Shown: positions 9,841 through 18,436 of the stretch, in pieces
Position numbering within the stretch: position 1 is the stretch's first letter
Layout of the letters: every line of letters begins with the position of its first letter
Origin: Pseudovibrio denitrificans JCM 12308
Lineage (GTDB): Bacteria > Pseudomonadota > Alphaproteobacteria > Rhizobiales > Stappiaceae
Assembly: GCF_001310815.1 (NCBI RefSeq)
Contig: NZ_BAZK01000011.1
Location: 155,939 to 219,938 of the forward strand
Reading direction: 5' to 3'
Length of the DNA stretch: 64,000 nt
The notes under the pieces: generated by a model
The model's database searches: none
Told to the model about the DNA's origin: nothing
What the model saw: only the letters and a program-made list of their open reading frames with translations
Made by a program: the position numbers and the translations under genes

Positions 9841-10098
9841 ATGATAGATCCCGCCAGTTTCCCGCTTACCAAGGCTTTGAGTTCACCGAATGCAAGTCAA
9901 CAGGTTGTTGCTAAGGCGCAACCGGCTGATGCTAGTGAAACACGCAGTTTCATTGAGCTGGCGAATACAGAGATGGAGAGGTTTTACACGAAAGGTGCGC
10001 CCATCAAGCTATCTGAGAGCTCTGCATCAGTTGAGATGATCGACGTTCAGCGACTACTCCTGCAAACCCAGGAAATTTGGCAAAAGCATTTCAGATAG
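9841..10098 (+). CDS. Small hypothetical protein, candidate secreted effector
   Basis: 85 residues: an S/P/N/Q-rich N-terminal third (MIDPASFPLTKALSSPNASQ and on) followed by two predicted amphipathic helices. CGGAG lies 10 bases before the ATG. No hydrophobic segment, no recognised domain. It stands 36 bases after the 9421 gene and is probably co-transcribed with it. Its N-terminal composition and size are like those of small type III-exported proteins or chaperone partners, but nothing in the sequence proves this. Confidence 0.55.
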   Translation: MIDPASFPLTKALSSPNASQQVVAKAQPADASETRSFIELANTEMERFYTKGAPIKLSESSASVEMIDVQRLLLQTQEIWQKHFR

Positions 10099-10127
10099 AC
10101 AGCTGTAAGCAGATAACAATCTAACCG

Positions 10128-10817
10128 TCACGGATGTTCTTTGCGTGGCTTTAATCTCATGGCCTTGTAGAAGAACCAGATCACTTGCGCTCCCAGCAGA
10201 AATGCAAAAACTTTCATGAGCGCAAACGGGTACAGAGACAGCGCAAGCAAGTCTGCAAAAAAGTTTCGGTGGTTCAACATTTTCAGGCCTGTTTCACTCG
10301 CTGCCTGAAGAGAATAACCAAAGCCGTCAAACTGGAAGAAGACACCCAGATGTTCCAGTTTACTCGCGGATGTTGGACGGTGATGACCGCTGCACGCATC
10401 GGCAACGTCAGCTGATTGAGTTCGGCCCAATGGTTTTCCGTTAAATGTGTAATGCAAGTAACCGGTATCTGTTGGCCAGTTGGAGCCGCAATCGACAAGT
10501 CGTTGATTTGGAAAGACCTTAAAAGCCCCGGTGGTTCTTTGATATTCCAAAAAGAAGCCGGAGATGAAACCACGCTCGCGATGATAGATCTGCACACGAT
10601 TCCACATTGGCACGCGGGTCACGATGAAATCACCATCAACAGACAGCTTGCTATCCGAAATGAGCGGCAGTTCAATATGGGTCAGTTTACTCCCACCATG
10701 AAACCAGGAAATGCCAGCAATGAGCATGGCGAGCATGACAGAAAGAATAGAGTAGACAATGAAGAAGCGCGTGAGCTTGTTTGAGAGCAACTGATTTAGA
10801 TCGCCGGATGTCATCAT
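10128..10817 (-). CDS. Hypothetical membrane protein with periplasmic domain
   Basis: About 229 residues from ATG 10817 (a TTG at 10829 is also open). One membrane helix near the N-terminus (FFIVYSILSVMLAMLIAGISWF) and one near the C-terminus (LLALSLYPFALMKVFAFLLGAQVIWFFY) flank a domain of about 140 residues with two cysteines, expected to face the periplasm. The C-terminal tail is basic (RLKPRKEHP), consistent with a cytoplasmic end. I recognise no family. It is convergent with the 9841 gene and lies just downstream of rnhB on the same strand. Confidence 0.65.
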   Translation of the reverse strand: MMTSGDLNQLLSNKLTRFFIVYSILSVMLAMLIAGISWFHGGSKLTHIELPLISDSKLSVDGDFIVTRVPMWNRVQIYHRERGFISGFFLEYQRTTGAFKVFPNQRLVDCGSNWPTDTGYLHYTFNGKPLGRTQSADVADACSGHHRPTSASKLEHLGVFFQFDGFGYSLQAASETGLKMLNHRNFFADLLALSLYPFALMKVFAFLLGAQVIWFFYKAMRLKPRKEHP

Positions 10818-10856
10818 ATCACTCTGCAAGCCGCACCTGTTTTCAGGCTGACCTGA

Positions 10857-11525
10857 CTACCCCTCAATCATCTCCCGGATTGGCCGGAAAGAGCAGCGGT
10901 GGAGAGGGGTGACGCCATGGGCGGCGAGGGCTTCCTGATGCTGTTTGGTTCCGTAGCCTTTGTGCTTGGCAAAGCCGTACTCCGGGAAGTACTTGTCCAT
11001 CTTCACCATCAGCCGATCTCTGGTCACCTTGGCAACGATGGAGGCGGCGGAAATGGCGAGACAGCGGCCATCACCTTTGATCATCGCTTGCCCTTCCTGT
11101 GGCAGATGATGCGGAACATCCTTGCCATCAATAAAGAACCGTTTGACCGGAACGGAAAGAGAGCGCGCGCAGGTGCGCATACCTTGCAGCGTTGCCTCAC
11201 GAATGTTCAGGCGATCAATGGTCTGCGCACTTTGCACGCACACACTCACATCTGCCACCTCAAGAATCTGCTCAAAAAGCTCTTCGCGCTTGGCTTCTGT
11301 CAGCTTTTTGGAGTCGTTCAGCCCCTCTGGCAGGTTGTCGTAATTGAGGCTGGCGGCAGCCACCACCACAGGGCCAGCCCATGGTCCGCGTCCGGCCTCA
11401 TCAATGCCAGCAAAGCGCCCTTGCAGGTCTTGCTCAACAGAGCGTTCAAAACGCAGGTCCGGAGCATCAGGAAAGGCGATATCAAAGAGGGAATTTGCAA
11501 AATACGACATGCCCCTCTTTGCCAT
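10857..11525 (-). CDS. rnhB: Ribonuclease HII
   Basis: 222 residues. The RNase HII core is intact: the first two metal ligands are in AGIDEAGRGPWAGP, the third Asp is in FFIDGKDVP, the fourth region is AISAASIVAKVTRDRLM, and the C-terminal GYGTKQHQEAL and HRCSFRPI motifs are present. It removes ribonucleotides and RNA from RNA-DNA hybrids. The start may instead be ATG 11510, which is preceded by AGAGGGG, though very close. It lies head to tail with the PA0069-type radical SAM gene, a common alphaproteobacterial pairing. Confidence 0.97.
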   Translation of the reverse strand: MAKRGMSYFANSLFDIAFPDAPDLRFERSVEQDLQGRFAGIDEAGRGPWAGPVVVAAASLNYDNLPEGLNDSKKLTEAKREELFEQILEVADVSVCVQSAQTIDRLNIREATLQGMRTCARSLSVPVKRFFIDGKDVPHHLPQEGQAMIKGDGRCLAISAASIVAKVTRDRLMVKMDKYFPEYGFAKHKGYGTKQHQEALAAHGVTPLHRCSFRPIREMIEG

Positions 11526-11563
11526 GCAGACCGGCCGCTTTCAACCGCAACAACAAGCCTCAT

Positions 11564-12691
11564 CTACAGCAATGAGAGCTGCACACCACCACAGGTCGGT
11601 TTGATGAAGTGATCGCAGGAGAGCTTGAGGGATCGGGAAGATAACCCCTTGCTCTTGCAGGCCAGCTGAAACCGCTTCGCCAACTGATCCGCATAAGGCC
11701 CTTTGCCCTTGAAACGCTGCGTCCACTGCGCATCGTAGTCCTTCCCCCCGCGCATGGACCGCAGCAGGCTGAGCACACGGCGATAGCTGCCCGGAGCTTC
11801 CCGCAAAAGCCATTCCTTGAACAACTCAGAAACCTCGCGCGGCAGGCGCAGCAAAATGTAGCTGGCCTCCGTTGCGCCATGTTCCTTGCAGATCTCCAGA
11901 ATGCCCTCCAGCTCATGATCCGTCAGGCCGGGAATAATCGGTGCTGCCAACACAGCAGTCGGAATACCTGCATCAGACAGCGCTTTGATCGCTTGCAGGC
12001 GCCGCGTTGGCGTAGATGCACGCGGCTCAAGACTGCGGGCAATCTTCCGGTCCAGTGTCGTCACTGAAATTGCCACCTTGGCCAGATTGCGCTCGGCCAT
12101 CTCCGCAAGGATATCGATATCTCGCATCACCAGAGCAGACTTGGTGACGATGGTCACCGGATGCCCGGTCTTGTTCAGCACTTCCAGAATACCGCGCATG
12201 ATTTTCTGTGTGCGCTCAATTGGTTGATAGGGATCTGTGTTGGTGCCAATAGCGATTGGCTTAGGCTGATAGGAAGGTGCACCCAGCTCTCGCTCCAACA
12301 CCTGCGCCGCATTCGGCTTGGCAAACAGCCGGCTTTCAAAATCTAGTCCCGGCGAAAGTCCCATGTAAGCATGAGTTGGCCGCGCAAAGCAGTAGATGCA
12401 GCCATGCTCGCAGCCCCGATAAGGATTGATGGAACGGTCAAAAGGCAGGTCCGGCGACGTATTCTTGGTGATCACATGCCGCGCAGCTTCTGTCTGAACC
12501 TCGGTCTTGATCGGCGGAAGTTCATCAATTGTTCCCCAACCATCATCCATCAGTTCCCGGCTTTCCGCCTCAAACCGCCCAGCCTTGTTGGAATGCGCAG
12601 CCCGTCCACGGCCTGTCATGTTGACTGGCAAAGCAGAACCCAGCGGATCTGTCGCGTCTGCCTCGACCCTGTGATTTTGTGCAGTTGACAT
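11564..12691 (-). CDS. PA0069-family radical SAM protein
   Basis: 375 residues. The radical SAM cluster motif is CEHGCIYC (C-x3-C-x2-C) around residues 93-100, preceded by the family-typical SINPYRG and followed by RPTHAYMGLSPGLDFE. The sequence continues with GTNTDPYQPIE, TKSALVMRD and a C-terminal GGVQLSLL. The family (also called Rv2578c-like, distantly SplB-like) binds a [4Fe-4S] cluster and S-adenosylmethionine; its substrate is not established. Upstream of rnhB on the same strand with a 38-base gap, so probably one operon. Confidence 0.92.
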   Translation of the reverse strand: MSTAQNHRVEADATDPLGSALPVNMTGRGRAAHSNKAGRFEAESRELMDDGWGTIDELPPIKTEVQTEAARHVITKNTSPDLPFDRSINPYRGCEHGCIYCFARPTHAYMGLSPGLDFESRLFAKPNAAQVLERELGAPSYQPKPIAIGTNTDPYQPIERTQKIMRGILEVLNKTGHPVTIVTKSALVMRDIDILAEMAERNLAKVAISVTTLDRKIARSLEPRASTPTRRLQAIKALSDAGIPTAVLAAPIIPGLTDHELEGILEICKEHGATEASYILLRLPREVSELFKEWLLREAPGSYRRVLSLLRSMRGGKDYDAQWTQRFKGKGPYADQLAKRFQLACKSKGLSSRSLKLSCDHFIKPTCGGVQLSLL

Positions 12692-12804
12692 GGGGCGTGC
12701 ACTTTCATCTTCTTATGAGAACATAAGTGGAACATTGCTCAAAATATCTGGATTTGCAAGCCTTTACTTTCCCATACTCTGGCAAATCACTGTAAGCTGT
12801 TGGA

Positions 12805-13398
12805 ATGATTAGCGCACTTATTCTCAGCAAGAACAGCGAGCACCAACTGGTGCACACCTTGTCCGCTCTGGTCCCGGCCTCAGCAGAAGGCATCCTGAAA
12901 GAAGTCGTCATCGCAGACGAAGGCTCCACCGACGGAACCGAGGTCGTTGCTGATGCCTCCGGCGCGCACTTCATCGATGCCAGCGCTGATCCCGCATCCG
13001 CTCTGGCAGAAGGGGCAAAGAAATGCGCAAGGTCCGACTGGGTGCTGCTCATCCGCCCCGGCGCAATCCTGCAAACCGGCTGGCAAACAGAAGCAGCTGC
13101 CTTCATCGAGCGAGCAGAATGTGTCCGCACCGGGGATAACTTGATCGCGGTGTTCCCAAGCCGGACAGAGGAGTTCGGCACTGCTGCACAAATCAGGCAG
13201 AAGCTGATCAATGCCAAGCATCGTGCACTCAAGTCGTCTGCACACGATCTGCCCATGCTCCTGCACAAAGAGCACCTGCATAAAGTGCTAAAGGGGAGCT
13301 CCGCCACAACCCGGCAACAGCAGATCCAAAAAATCTTGAGGGCTAGCCGGGTCCATTGGTTGAACGGTACAGTGGTCTTTCAAAACAGCACGAGGTAA
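12805..13398 (+). CDS. Family 2-like glycosyltransferase
   Basis: 197 residues. The N-terminus MISALILSKNSEHQLVHTLSAL and EVVIADEGSTDGTEVVADA are the strand-loop pattern of GT-A glycosyltransferases, with the nucleotide-binding Asp in ADEGSTDGT. A weaker second strand reads WVLLIRPGAIL where a DxD would be expected, so catalytic competence is uncertain. Short for the class and without a membrane helix. It is divergent from the radical SAM gene, and its neighbourhood with rnhB and PA0069 is common in Hyphomicrobiales. Confidence 0.78.
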   Translation: MISALILSKNSEHQLVHTLSALVPASAEGILKEVVIADEGSTDGTEVVADASGAHFIDASADPASALAEGAKKCARSDWVLLIRPGAILQTGWQTEAAAFIERAECVRTGDNLIAVFPSRTEEFGTAAQIRQKLINAKHRALKSSAHDLPMLLHKEHLHKVLKGSSATTRQQQIQKILRASRVHWLNGTVVFQNSTR

Positions 13399-13421
13399 CC
13401 CGGTACCAGCTCGGAGGTCTC

Positions 13422-14120
13422 ATGGATTGGAACCAGCATCTGAACCAATACTGCGAAAGAACCTCCGCTGCCTTCTGGTCTGAACCACTCAATGCCATCA
13501 GCAATGTTGCATTTATCATTGCCGCTCTGTTTGCCTTTCAAATCTGGCTCAAAGCACGCAGCAACGCAAAAAATACGCAAGTAACGCAAACCAACGCACA
13601 AGATAACGCAGCGCTGGTTCTCATCGCTCTGCTCGCCATCATCGGCATCGGATCGTTCCTGTTCCACACCTTCGCAACCCTCTGGTCTATGCTCGCTGAT
13701 GTGATCCCGATCGCGATCTTCATGCTGGTGTATTTTTATCTGGCCACGCGACGCTATATGGGTGCCAACCTATTGATATCACTGGGTGCAACACTGCTCT
13801 TCTTTGGGGCAATGGCATTCGGCCCAAGATTGGTGGAAGGCATCATCGGCCCCACTGCCGGTTACTTCCCAGCCCTCGTTGCCATCCTACTTTTTGCAGG
13901 CCTCACCCGCAGCAAAAACCGGCAGACATCCAACGCGCTGCTGCTGGCAGGCATCGTCTTTGCAATATCGATGGGATTCCGGATTCTGGACGAGCTAATC
14001 TGCTCAATTTTGCCAGTTGGGACACATTCCTTGTGGCATATTTTGAATGCTACCGTTTTGTTTATTCTAATTCGCGCATTTATACGCTTTAAGACGTACT
14101 TAGACGGTGCAGAATCCTAG
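13422..14120 (+). CDS. Ceramidase/CREST-family seven-helix membrane protein
   Basis: 232 residues from ATG 13422, preceded by GGAGG at 13413-13417. Seven hydrophobic segments and the family pattern: NQYCERTSAAFWSEPLNAISNVAFII near the N-terminus, GIGSFLFHTFATLWSMLADVIPIAIF in the middle (metal-binding His and Asp), and THSLWHILNATVLF at the end (second His). These are the zinc-site residues of alkaline ceramidases and adiponectin-receptor-like CREST hydrolases. In bacteria the substrate is usually unknown, possibly an amide-linked lipid. A cytoplasmic loop at about residues 45-65 is encoded by DNA with six ACGCA motifs at about 10-base spacing. Confidence 0.85.
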   Translation: MDWNQHLNQYCERTSAAFWSEPLNAISNVAFIIAALFAFQIWLKARSNAKNTQVTQTNAQDNAALVLIALLAIIGIGSFLFHTFATLWSMLADVIPIAIFMLVYFYLATRRYMGANLLISLGATLLFFGAMAFGPRLVEGIIGPTAGYFPALVAILLFAGLTRSKNRQTSNALLLAGIVFAISMGFRILDELICSILPVGTHSLWHILNATVLFILIRAFIRFKTYLDGAES

Positions 14121-14220
14121 GCAATGGTCTAGGTTTTGCCAAACTGCGACATCTGAACCGGAAGTCATAATGATTCCCGGTGGCGAGCCGCTCATTCACT
14201 AGGTCAGGCAAGAATAGACG

Positions 14221-16545
14221 ATGACGGACAAAAAACGCCCTACCTCCGGCGAACTCGATGAACAAGCGCTCTTTTACCACGAGTATCCGCGCGCGGGTAA
14301 ATTGGAAATTCAGGCAACTAAGCCATTGGGCAACCAGCGAGATTTGGCGCTTGCCTACTCTCCGGGCGTAGCTGCTCCGTGTTTGGAAATCCATAAGGAC
14401 GAGTCAAAAGCAGCCGACTACACCGCACGTCAAAACCTCGTTGGCGTGATCTCAAACGGGACTGCGGTCCTGGGTCTGGGCTCGATTGGTCCTCTGGCAT
14501 CCAAGCCGGTAATGGAAGGTAAAGCCGTCCTCTTCAAAAAGTTCGCAGGCATCGATGTATTCGACATCGAGGTTGATGAAACCAACGTTGATAAGTTCGT
14601 AGATGCAGTTGGTGTTCTGGAGCCAACCTTCGGCGGTATCAACCTAGAAGACATCAAGGCGCCAGAGTGTTTCCAGATCGAGAAACGCCTGCGCGAAAAG
14701 ATGAATATCCCGGTTTTCCATGATGACCAGCACGGCACAGCTATCATCGTTGCAGCGGCTGTTCGCAACGGCATGGAGCTGGCTGGCAAGAAACTGGAAG
14801 AGATCAAGGTCGTCGCCTCTGGCGCAGGCGCAGCAGCGCTGGCCTGTCTCAACCTGCTCGTATCTTCTGGTGTAAAGCGCGAGAACATCTGGGTTTCCGA
14901 CATCGAAGGCGTTGTTTATGAGGGCCGCGAAGCCCTTATGGATGAATGGAAATCCGTCTTCGCGCAGAAAACTGACAAGCGCACACTCGATGATATCATC
15001 GAAGATGCCGACGTCTTCATCGGCCTGTCCGCAGCTGGTGTTCTGAAGCCTGAGATGGTTGCCAAGATGGCGAAGCGTCCTCTGGTGATGGGTCTTGCCA
15101 ACCCGAACCCGGAAATCATGCCGGAAGATGCGCTGGCTGTTCGTGACGATGTTGTCATGTGCACAGGCCGCTCCGACTACCCGAACCAGGTGAATAACGT
15201 TCTCTGCTTCCCTTACATCTTCCGTGGCGCGCTCGATGTTGGTGCAACAGCCATCAACGAAGAAATGAAGCTGGCCGCAGTGGAAGCAATTGCAGGTCTG
15301 GCACGGGAAGAACCAACCGATGTGGTCGCCAAAGCATACGGCGGCGTAACCCACACATTCGGCCCGAATTACCTCATCCCATCTCCGTTCGATAACCGCC
15401 TGATCCTACGTATTGCACCAGCTGTTGCAAAAGCTGCCATGGACACTGGCGTCGCAACCCGTCCGATCGAAGATCTCGACGCCTACATGGACAAGCTGAA
15501 CCGCTTCGTGTTCCGCTCCGGTATGGTGATGAAGCCAATCATCGCGCAGGCGAAAGCTGACAAACAGCGCGTTATCTACGCGGACGGTGAAGACGAGCGC
15601 GTACTCCGCGCCGCTCAGGTGGTGATCGAAGAAGGTCTGGCAACCCCGATCCTGATCGGTCGTCCTCAGGTTCTGGAAAACCGCTGTGAGCGCTTCGGCC
15701 TCCGCATCCGTCCGGGAACAGATTTTGAGTTCGTAAACCCGGAAGACGATCCACGCTACCGTTCCTACGTTGATACACTGGTGCAACTGGTTGGCCGTAA
15801 AGGCGTAACTCCTGAAGCAGCCAGAACCATCGTGCGTACCAACACCACCGTGATTGGTGCATTGGCGTTGCATAGGGAAGAAGCAGACGCGCTCATCACC
15901 GGTCTTGAAGGCCGCTTCGATAAGCACCTGCGCGACATCAACAACATCATCGGATGTTCTGATGGCATCAGAGATTTCTCCACGCTCTCCCTGCTGATCA
16001 ACACCAGCGGTGCATACTTCCTGGCAGACACCTACGTTACAGAATGCCCATCTGCTGAAGAGATCGCTGAGATCACTCATCTGGCATCCGAGCAGATCAA
16101 GCGCTTTGGTATCACCCCACGCGTTGCGCTGCTCTCACACTCCAACTTCGGCTCCCGTCCGTCTGAGACTTCCAACAAAATGCGGGAAGCCCTGCAGATG
16201 GTCTGGAAGCAAATGCCTGATCTGGAAGCAGAAGGCGAGATGCACGGTGATGCCGCGCTGAAGCCGGAAATCCTGAAACGCTACATGCCAGATGCGCATA
16301 TCTCTGGTCCTGCTAACCTGCTGGTGTTCCCAACATTGGACGCTTCAAACATTGCACTGAACCTGATCAAGGCAATGACAGACGCACTCCATGTTGGTCC
16401 GATTTTGCTGGGCGCTAAGAAAACAGCGCACATCATAACACCATCCGTGACATCACGCGGCATCGTGAATATGACAGCGCTTTCAGCAGTTGATGCGCAA
16501 TGTCGTAAGGAAAATGCTGGGGTTTGCCTGGCACCGCATAGCTAA
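14221..16545 (+). CDS. maeB: NADP-dependent malic enzyme with phosphotransacetylase-like domain (MaeB type)
   Basis: 774 residues. Residues 1-430 form the malic enzyme (LAYSPGVAAPC, GLGSIGPLASKPVMEGKAVLFK, FEDI-like INLEDIKAPECF, HDDQHGTAI, then the Rossmann motif ASGAGAAALA). Residues from about 440 form a phosphate acetyltransferase-like domain (RVIYADGEDERVLRAAQ, LLINTSGAYFLADTYV, SHSNFGSRPSE). The enzyme converts malate to pyruvate and CO2 with NADP+, linking the citric acid cycle to biosynthesis; in the family the second domain regulates through acetyl-CoA rather than catalyses. Size normal. Followed by a terminator. Confidence 0.96.
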   Translation: MTDKKRPTSGELDEQALFYHEYPRAGKLEIQATKPLGNQRDLALAYSPGVAAPCLEIHKDESKAADYTARQNLVGVISNGTAVLGLGSIGPLASKPVMEGKAVLFKKFAGIDVFDIEVDETNVDKFVDAVGVLEPTFGGINLEDIKAPECFQIEKRLREKMNIPVFHDDQHGTAIIVAAAVRNGMELAGKKLEEIKVVASGAGAAALACLNLLVSSGVKRENIWVSDIEGVVYEGREALMDEWKSVFAQKTDKRTLDDIIEDADVFIGLSAAGVLKPEMVAKMAKRPLVMGLANPNPEIMPEDALAVRDDVVMCTGRSDYPNQVNNVLCFPYIFRGALDVGATAINEEMKLAAVEAIAGLAREEPTDVVAKAYGGVTHTFGPNYLIPSPFDNRLILRIAPAVAKAAMDTGVATRPIEDLDAYMDKLNRFVFRSGMVMKPIIAQAKADKQRVIYADGEDERVLRAAQVVIEEGLATPILIGRPQVLENRCERFGLRIRPGTDFEFVNPEDDPRYRSYVDTLVQLVGRKGVTPEAARTIVRTNTTVIGALALHREEADALITGLEGRFDKHLRDINNIIGCSDGIRDFSTLSLLINTSGAYFLADTYVTECPSAEEIAEITHLASEQIKRFGITPRVALLSHSNFGSRPSETSNKMREALQMVWKQMPDLEAEGEMHGDAALKPEILKRYMPDAHISGPANLLVFPTLDASNIALNLIKAMTDALHVGPILLGAKKTAHIITPSVTSRGIVNMTALSAVDAQCRKENAGVCLAPHS

Positions 16546-16553
16546 AACAACTC

Positions 16554-16590
16554 CTTCGGCGGGCAGTGGTTAATATGCCCGCCGAAGTTT
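16554..16590 (+). terminator. Terminator of maeB
   Basis: CTTCGGCGGGCA and TGCCCGCCGAAG form a 12-bp GC-rich stem with an AT-rich loop, followed by TTTT. Confidence 0.9.
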
Positions 16591-16665
16591 TGTCAGCTTG
16601 ATAATACCTTCCCTATACGGCATGCTATCTGCATTGATGCTGCTTGATATTACGGGGAGGGTAAT

Positions 16666-17160
16666 ATGAGCTTTTCAGAAGCGACTGGGCGTCGCATTGA
16701 TCGCCTCTTGGGCGAGTATGGCGAAAGCCACCAAAATCATAAAAACAAAGCAATTCACTGGATCTGTGTGCCGATCATTTTCTGGACGGTCACAGCATTG
16801 TTGTGGTCTGTCCCGACACCAATCGGATTTTCAAACATCTCACCATGGCTGAACTGGTGCACGATCGGCTTGGGGCTGTCGATTATCTACTACCTGTCAT
16901 TGTCCATCACACTGGCCATCGGAATGGCTGTGTTCTCAGCGTTGATGGTCTGGATCAACATGACCTATCAGCAGTTTGGGCTTGGGATCCCACTCTGGCA
17001 GACGGCATTGGCAGTGTTTGTGATTGCTTGGATCGGCCAGTTTATCGGCCACCATATTGAGGGGAAAAAGCCATCCTTCTTCAAGGACTTGCAGTTCCTG
17101 CTGGTCGGACCTGCCTGGCTAATGCATTTCATTTATAAAAAAGTTGGCATCCCATACTGA
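16666..17160 (+). CDS. DUF962/Mpo1-like membrane protein
   Basis: 164 residues with GGGGAGGG before ATG 16666. The N-terminus RIDRLLGEYGESHQNHKNKAIHWICVPIIFWT and the C-terminal IGQFIGHHIEGKKPSFFKDLQFLLVGPAWLMHFIYK are the DUF962 hallmarks, with the conserved His residues in the SHQNxxNKxIHW and GHxxEGKxP motifs. Four membrane helices. The yeast member Mpo1 is an iron-dependent dioxygenase of 2-hydroxy fatty acids; the bacterial role is inferred only. Single-gene unit ending in a strong terminator. Confidence 0.9.
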   Translation: MSFSEATGRRIDRLLGEYGESHQNHKNKAIHWICVPIIFWTVTALLWSVPTPIGFSNISPWLNWCTIGLGLSIIYYLSLSITLAIGMAVFSALMVWINMTYQQFGLGIPLWQTALAVFVIAWIGQFIGHHIEGKKPSFFKDLQFLLVGPAWLMHFIYKKVGIPY

Positions 17161-17170
17161 GGGACAAAAT

Positions 17171-17201
17171 AAAAAACGCTGCTTTTAAGGCAGCGTTTTT
17201 T
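17171..17201. terminator. Bidirectional terminator
   Basis: AAAAAACGCTGC and GCAGCGTTTTTT with a 7-base loop. It ends the DUF962 gene; on the other strand it overlaps the last codons of the small gene ending at 17185. Confidence 0.9.
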
Positions 17202-17355
17202 CTGGATTGATGTAAACATCACCAATTTCGCGGGTATCCATCCGCTGAAGAGCAGGGTGTGCAAGCGGATCAGCACAGTATGGTTTGGAGCCAGCTGAGG
17301 CTTTGGATTTACGCTGGGACTTTCCGCGCAACAGATCTTTTAAAAGATTTTTCAT
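17185..17355 (-). CDS. Small basic hypothetical protein
   Basis: 56 residues from ATG 17355, with AAAGGA seven bases upstream. Basic N-terminus (MKNLLKDLLRGKSQRKSKAS), then a motif-like tail with a single Cys (KPYCADPLAHPALQRMDTRE) and DVYINPEKTLP. No membrane helix. The size and tail resemble small conserved alphaproteobacterial proteins, but I know no function. Divergent from the LysR gene across about 110 bases; could be its target. The 3' end lies inside the terminator stem. Confidence 0.65.
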   Translation of the reverse strand: MKNLLKDLLRGKSQRKSKASAGSKPYCADPLAHPALQRMDTREIGDVYINPEKTLP

Positions 17356-17463
17356 TGTCATTTCCTTTGTGACTTTATGGAGCGACAATGCGTCAATTGC
17401 GTTGCAAGTGCTATCTGGAATAACTAAACCCCGGTTTAGATTTACTGCTCGGAACTGTTCTCG

Positions 17464-18374
17464 ATGAAAAATCTCAATCAGGTCAGCCTCACCGGCCTCC
17501 GTGTCGTGGAAGCCGTTGGACGCCTGGGATCCCTTAAAAATGCTGCAGAAGAGCTGGGTATCACGTCCGGTGCTGTCAGCCAGCAACTGCACAAAACCGA
17601 GCACCAGCTAGGCCGTCCGCTGTTTACACGAGAGCCTGGCGGTCTGAAGCTCACCAGCCTTGGTACAGAAATCTGCCGCGAACTCACATTAGCCTGAAGC
17701 AGATCTCAGAGGCAGTCGCTCTGGCAGACCGGGATAGGGAAGAAAGCCTGTTCCTGTCAGTTGCACCGCTTCTCGCCGAAAAATGGCTTGTCTGGCGCCT
17801 GAGCAGTTTCATGAAGGCTAATCCGGACATCAATCTTCGGCTGGATGCCAACGATCAGCTCGTCAATCTCAACCATTCCGACGTTGATGCCTGCGTCCGC
17901 GTTCATAAACGCGCACCAGATGATGTCTATTCCGAACGCCTCTGCGAACACTTTATCTATCCAGTCTGCTCTCCTGAGGTCGCTGAGCGTCTCAAAGAGC
18001 CCAAAGACTTACTGAATGAAGTGATCATTCGCGACTACAACTCCTATTATCGCTGGAGCGATTGGCTCGCCCCCTTCGGCCTGAAGGAAAGCCAACTGCC
18101 CAAAGGCCATGGTTTCTCTAACGCCTCCTTGTGCATGGACGCTGCCATCGCCGGTCACGGTGTCTTCTTGGGTTGGGATACTCTGGTCGCCAATGCCGTG
18201 AAGCAAGGCCAGCTCAGGATCCCGTTCGACCACCGCTGCTCTACCGGCAGATCCTACTGGTTCATTTGCAGGGAAGGGGCGCTTCGCAGCCCAAGCGTTC
18301 GGAAACTGCGGGACTGGCTTAAAGAAGAGATCGCGCAAACGGCCGTTGAGTACGATAAAGCCGTCAAAACATAG
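17464..18374 (+). CDS. LysR-family transcriptional regulator, frame broken near 17690
   Basis: The N-terminal segment (17464-17697) is a LysR winged helix: SLTGLRVVEAVGRLGSLKNAAEELGITSGAVSQQLHKTEHQLGRPLFTREPGGLKLT. The remainder, one frame over, is a LysR substrate-binding domain (FLSVAPLLAEKWLVWRLSSF...DVDACVRVHK...LGWDTLVANAVKQGQL). One added base in the TT at 17689-17690 rejoins them to a 303-residue protein of normal length, removing the in-frame TGA. The HTH lacks one residue-rich linker typical of metabolic LysR; it is closest in pattern to GcvA-like regulators (KNAAEELGITSGAVSQQ). Divergent from the small gene at 17355. Confidence 0.85.
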
Positions 18375-18381
18375 CCCACAA

Positions 18382-18416
18382 AAAAGCCCGGTAACTCAAC
18401 TGAGTTCCGGGCTTTT
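18382..18416. terminator. Terminator between convergent LysR gene and glyS
   Basis: AAAAGCCCGG and CCGGGCTTTT with an inner AACTCAACTGAGTT stem; T run on both strands. Confidence 0.9.
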
Positions 18417-18436
18417 GAATGTCTTATGAAGTATGC

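Noticed and set aside
14430..16080. Long open frames opposite maeB
   Set aside because: Shadows of a strongly conserved malic enzyme gene.
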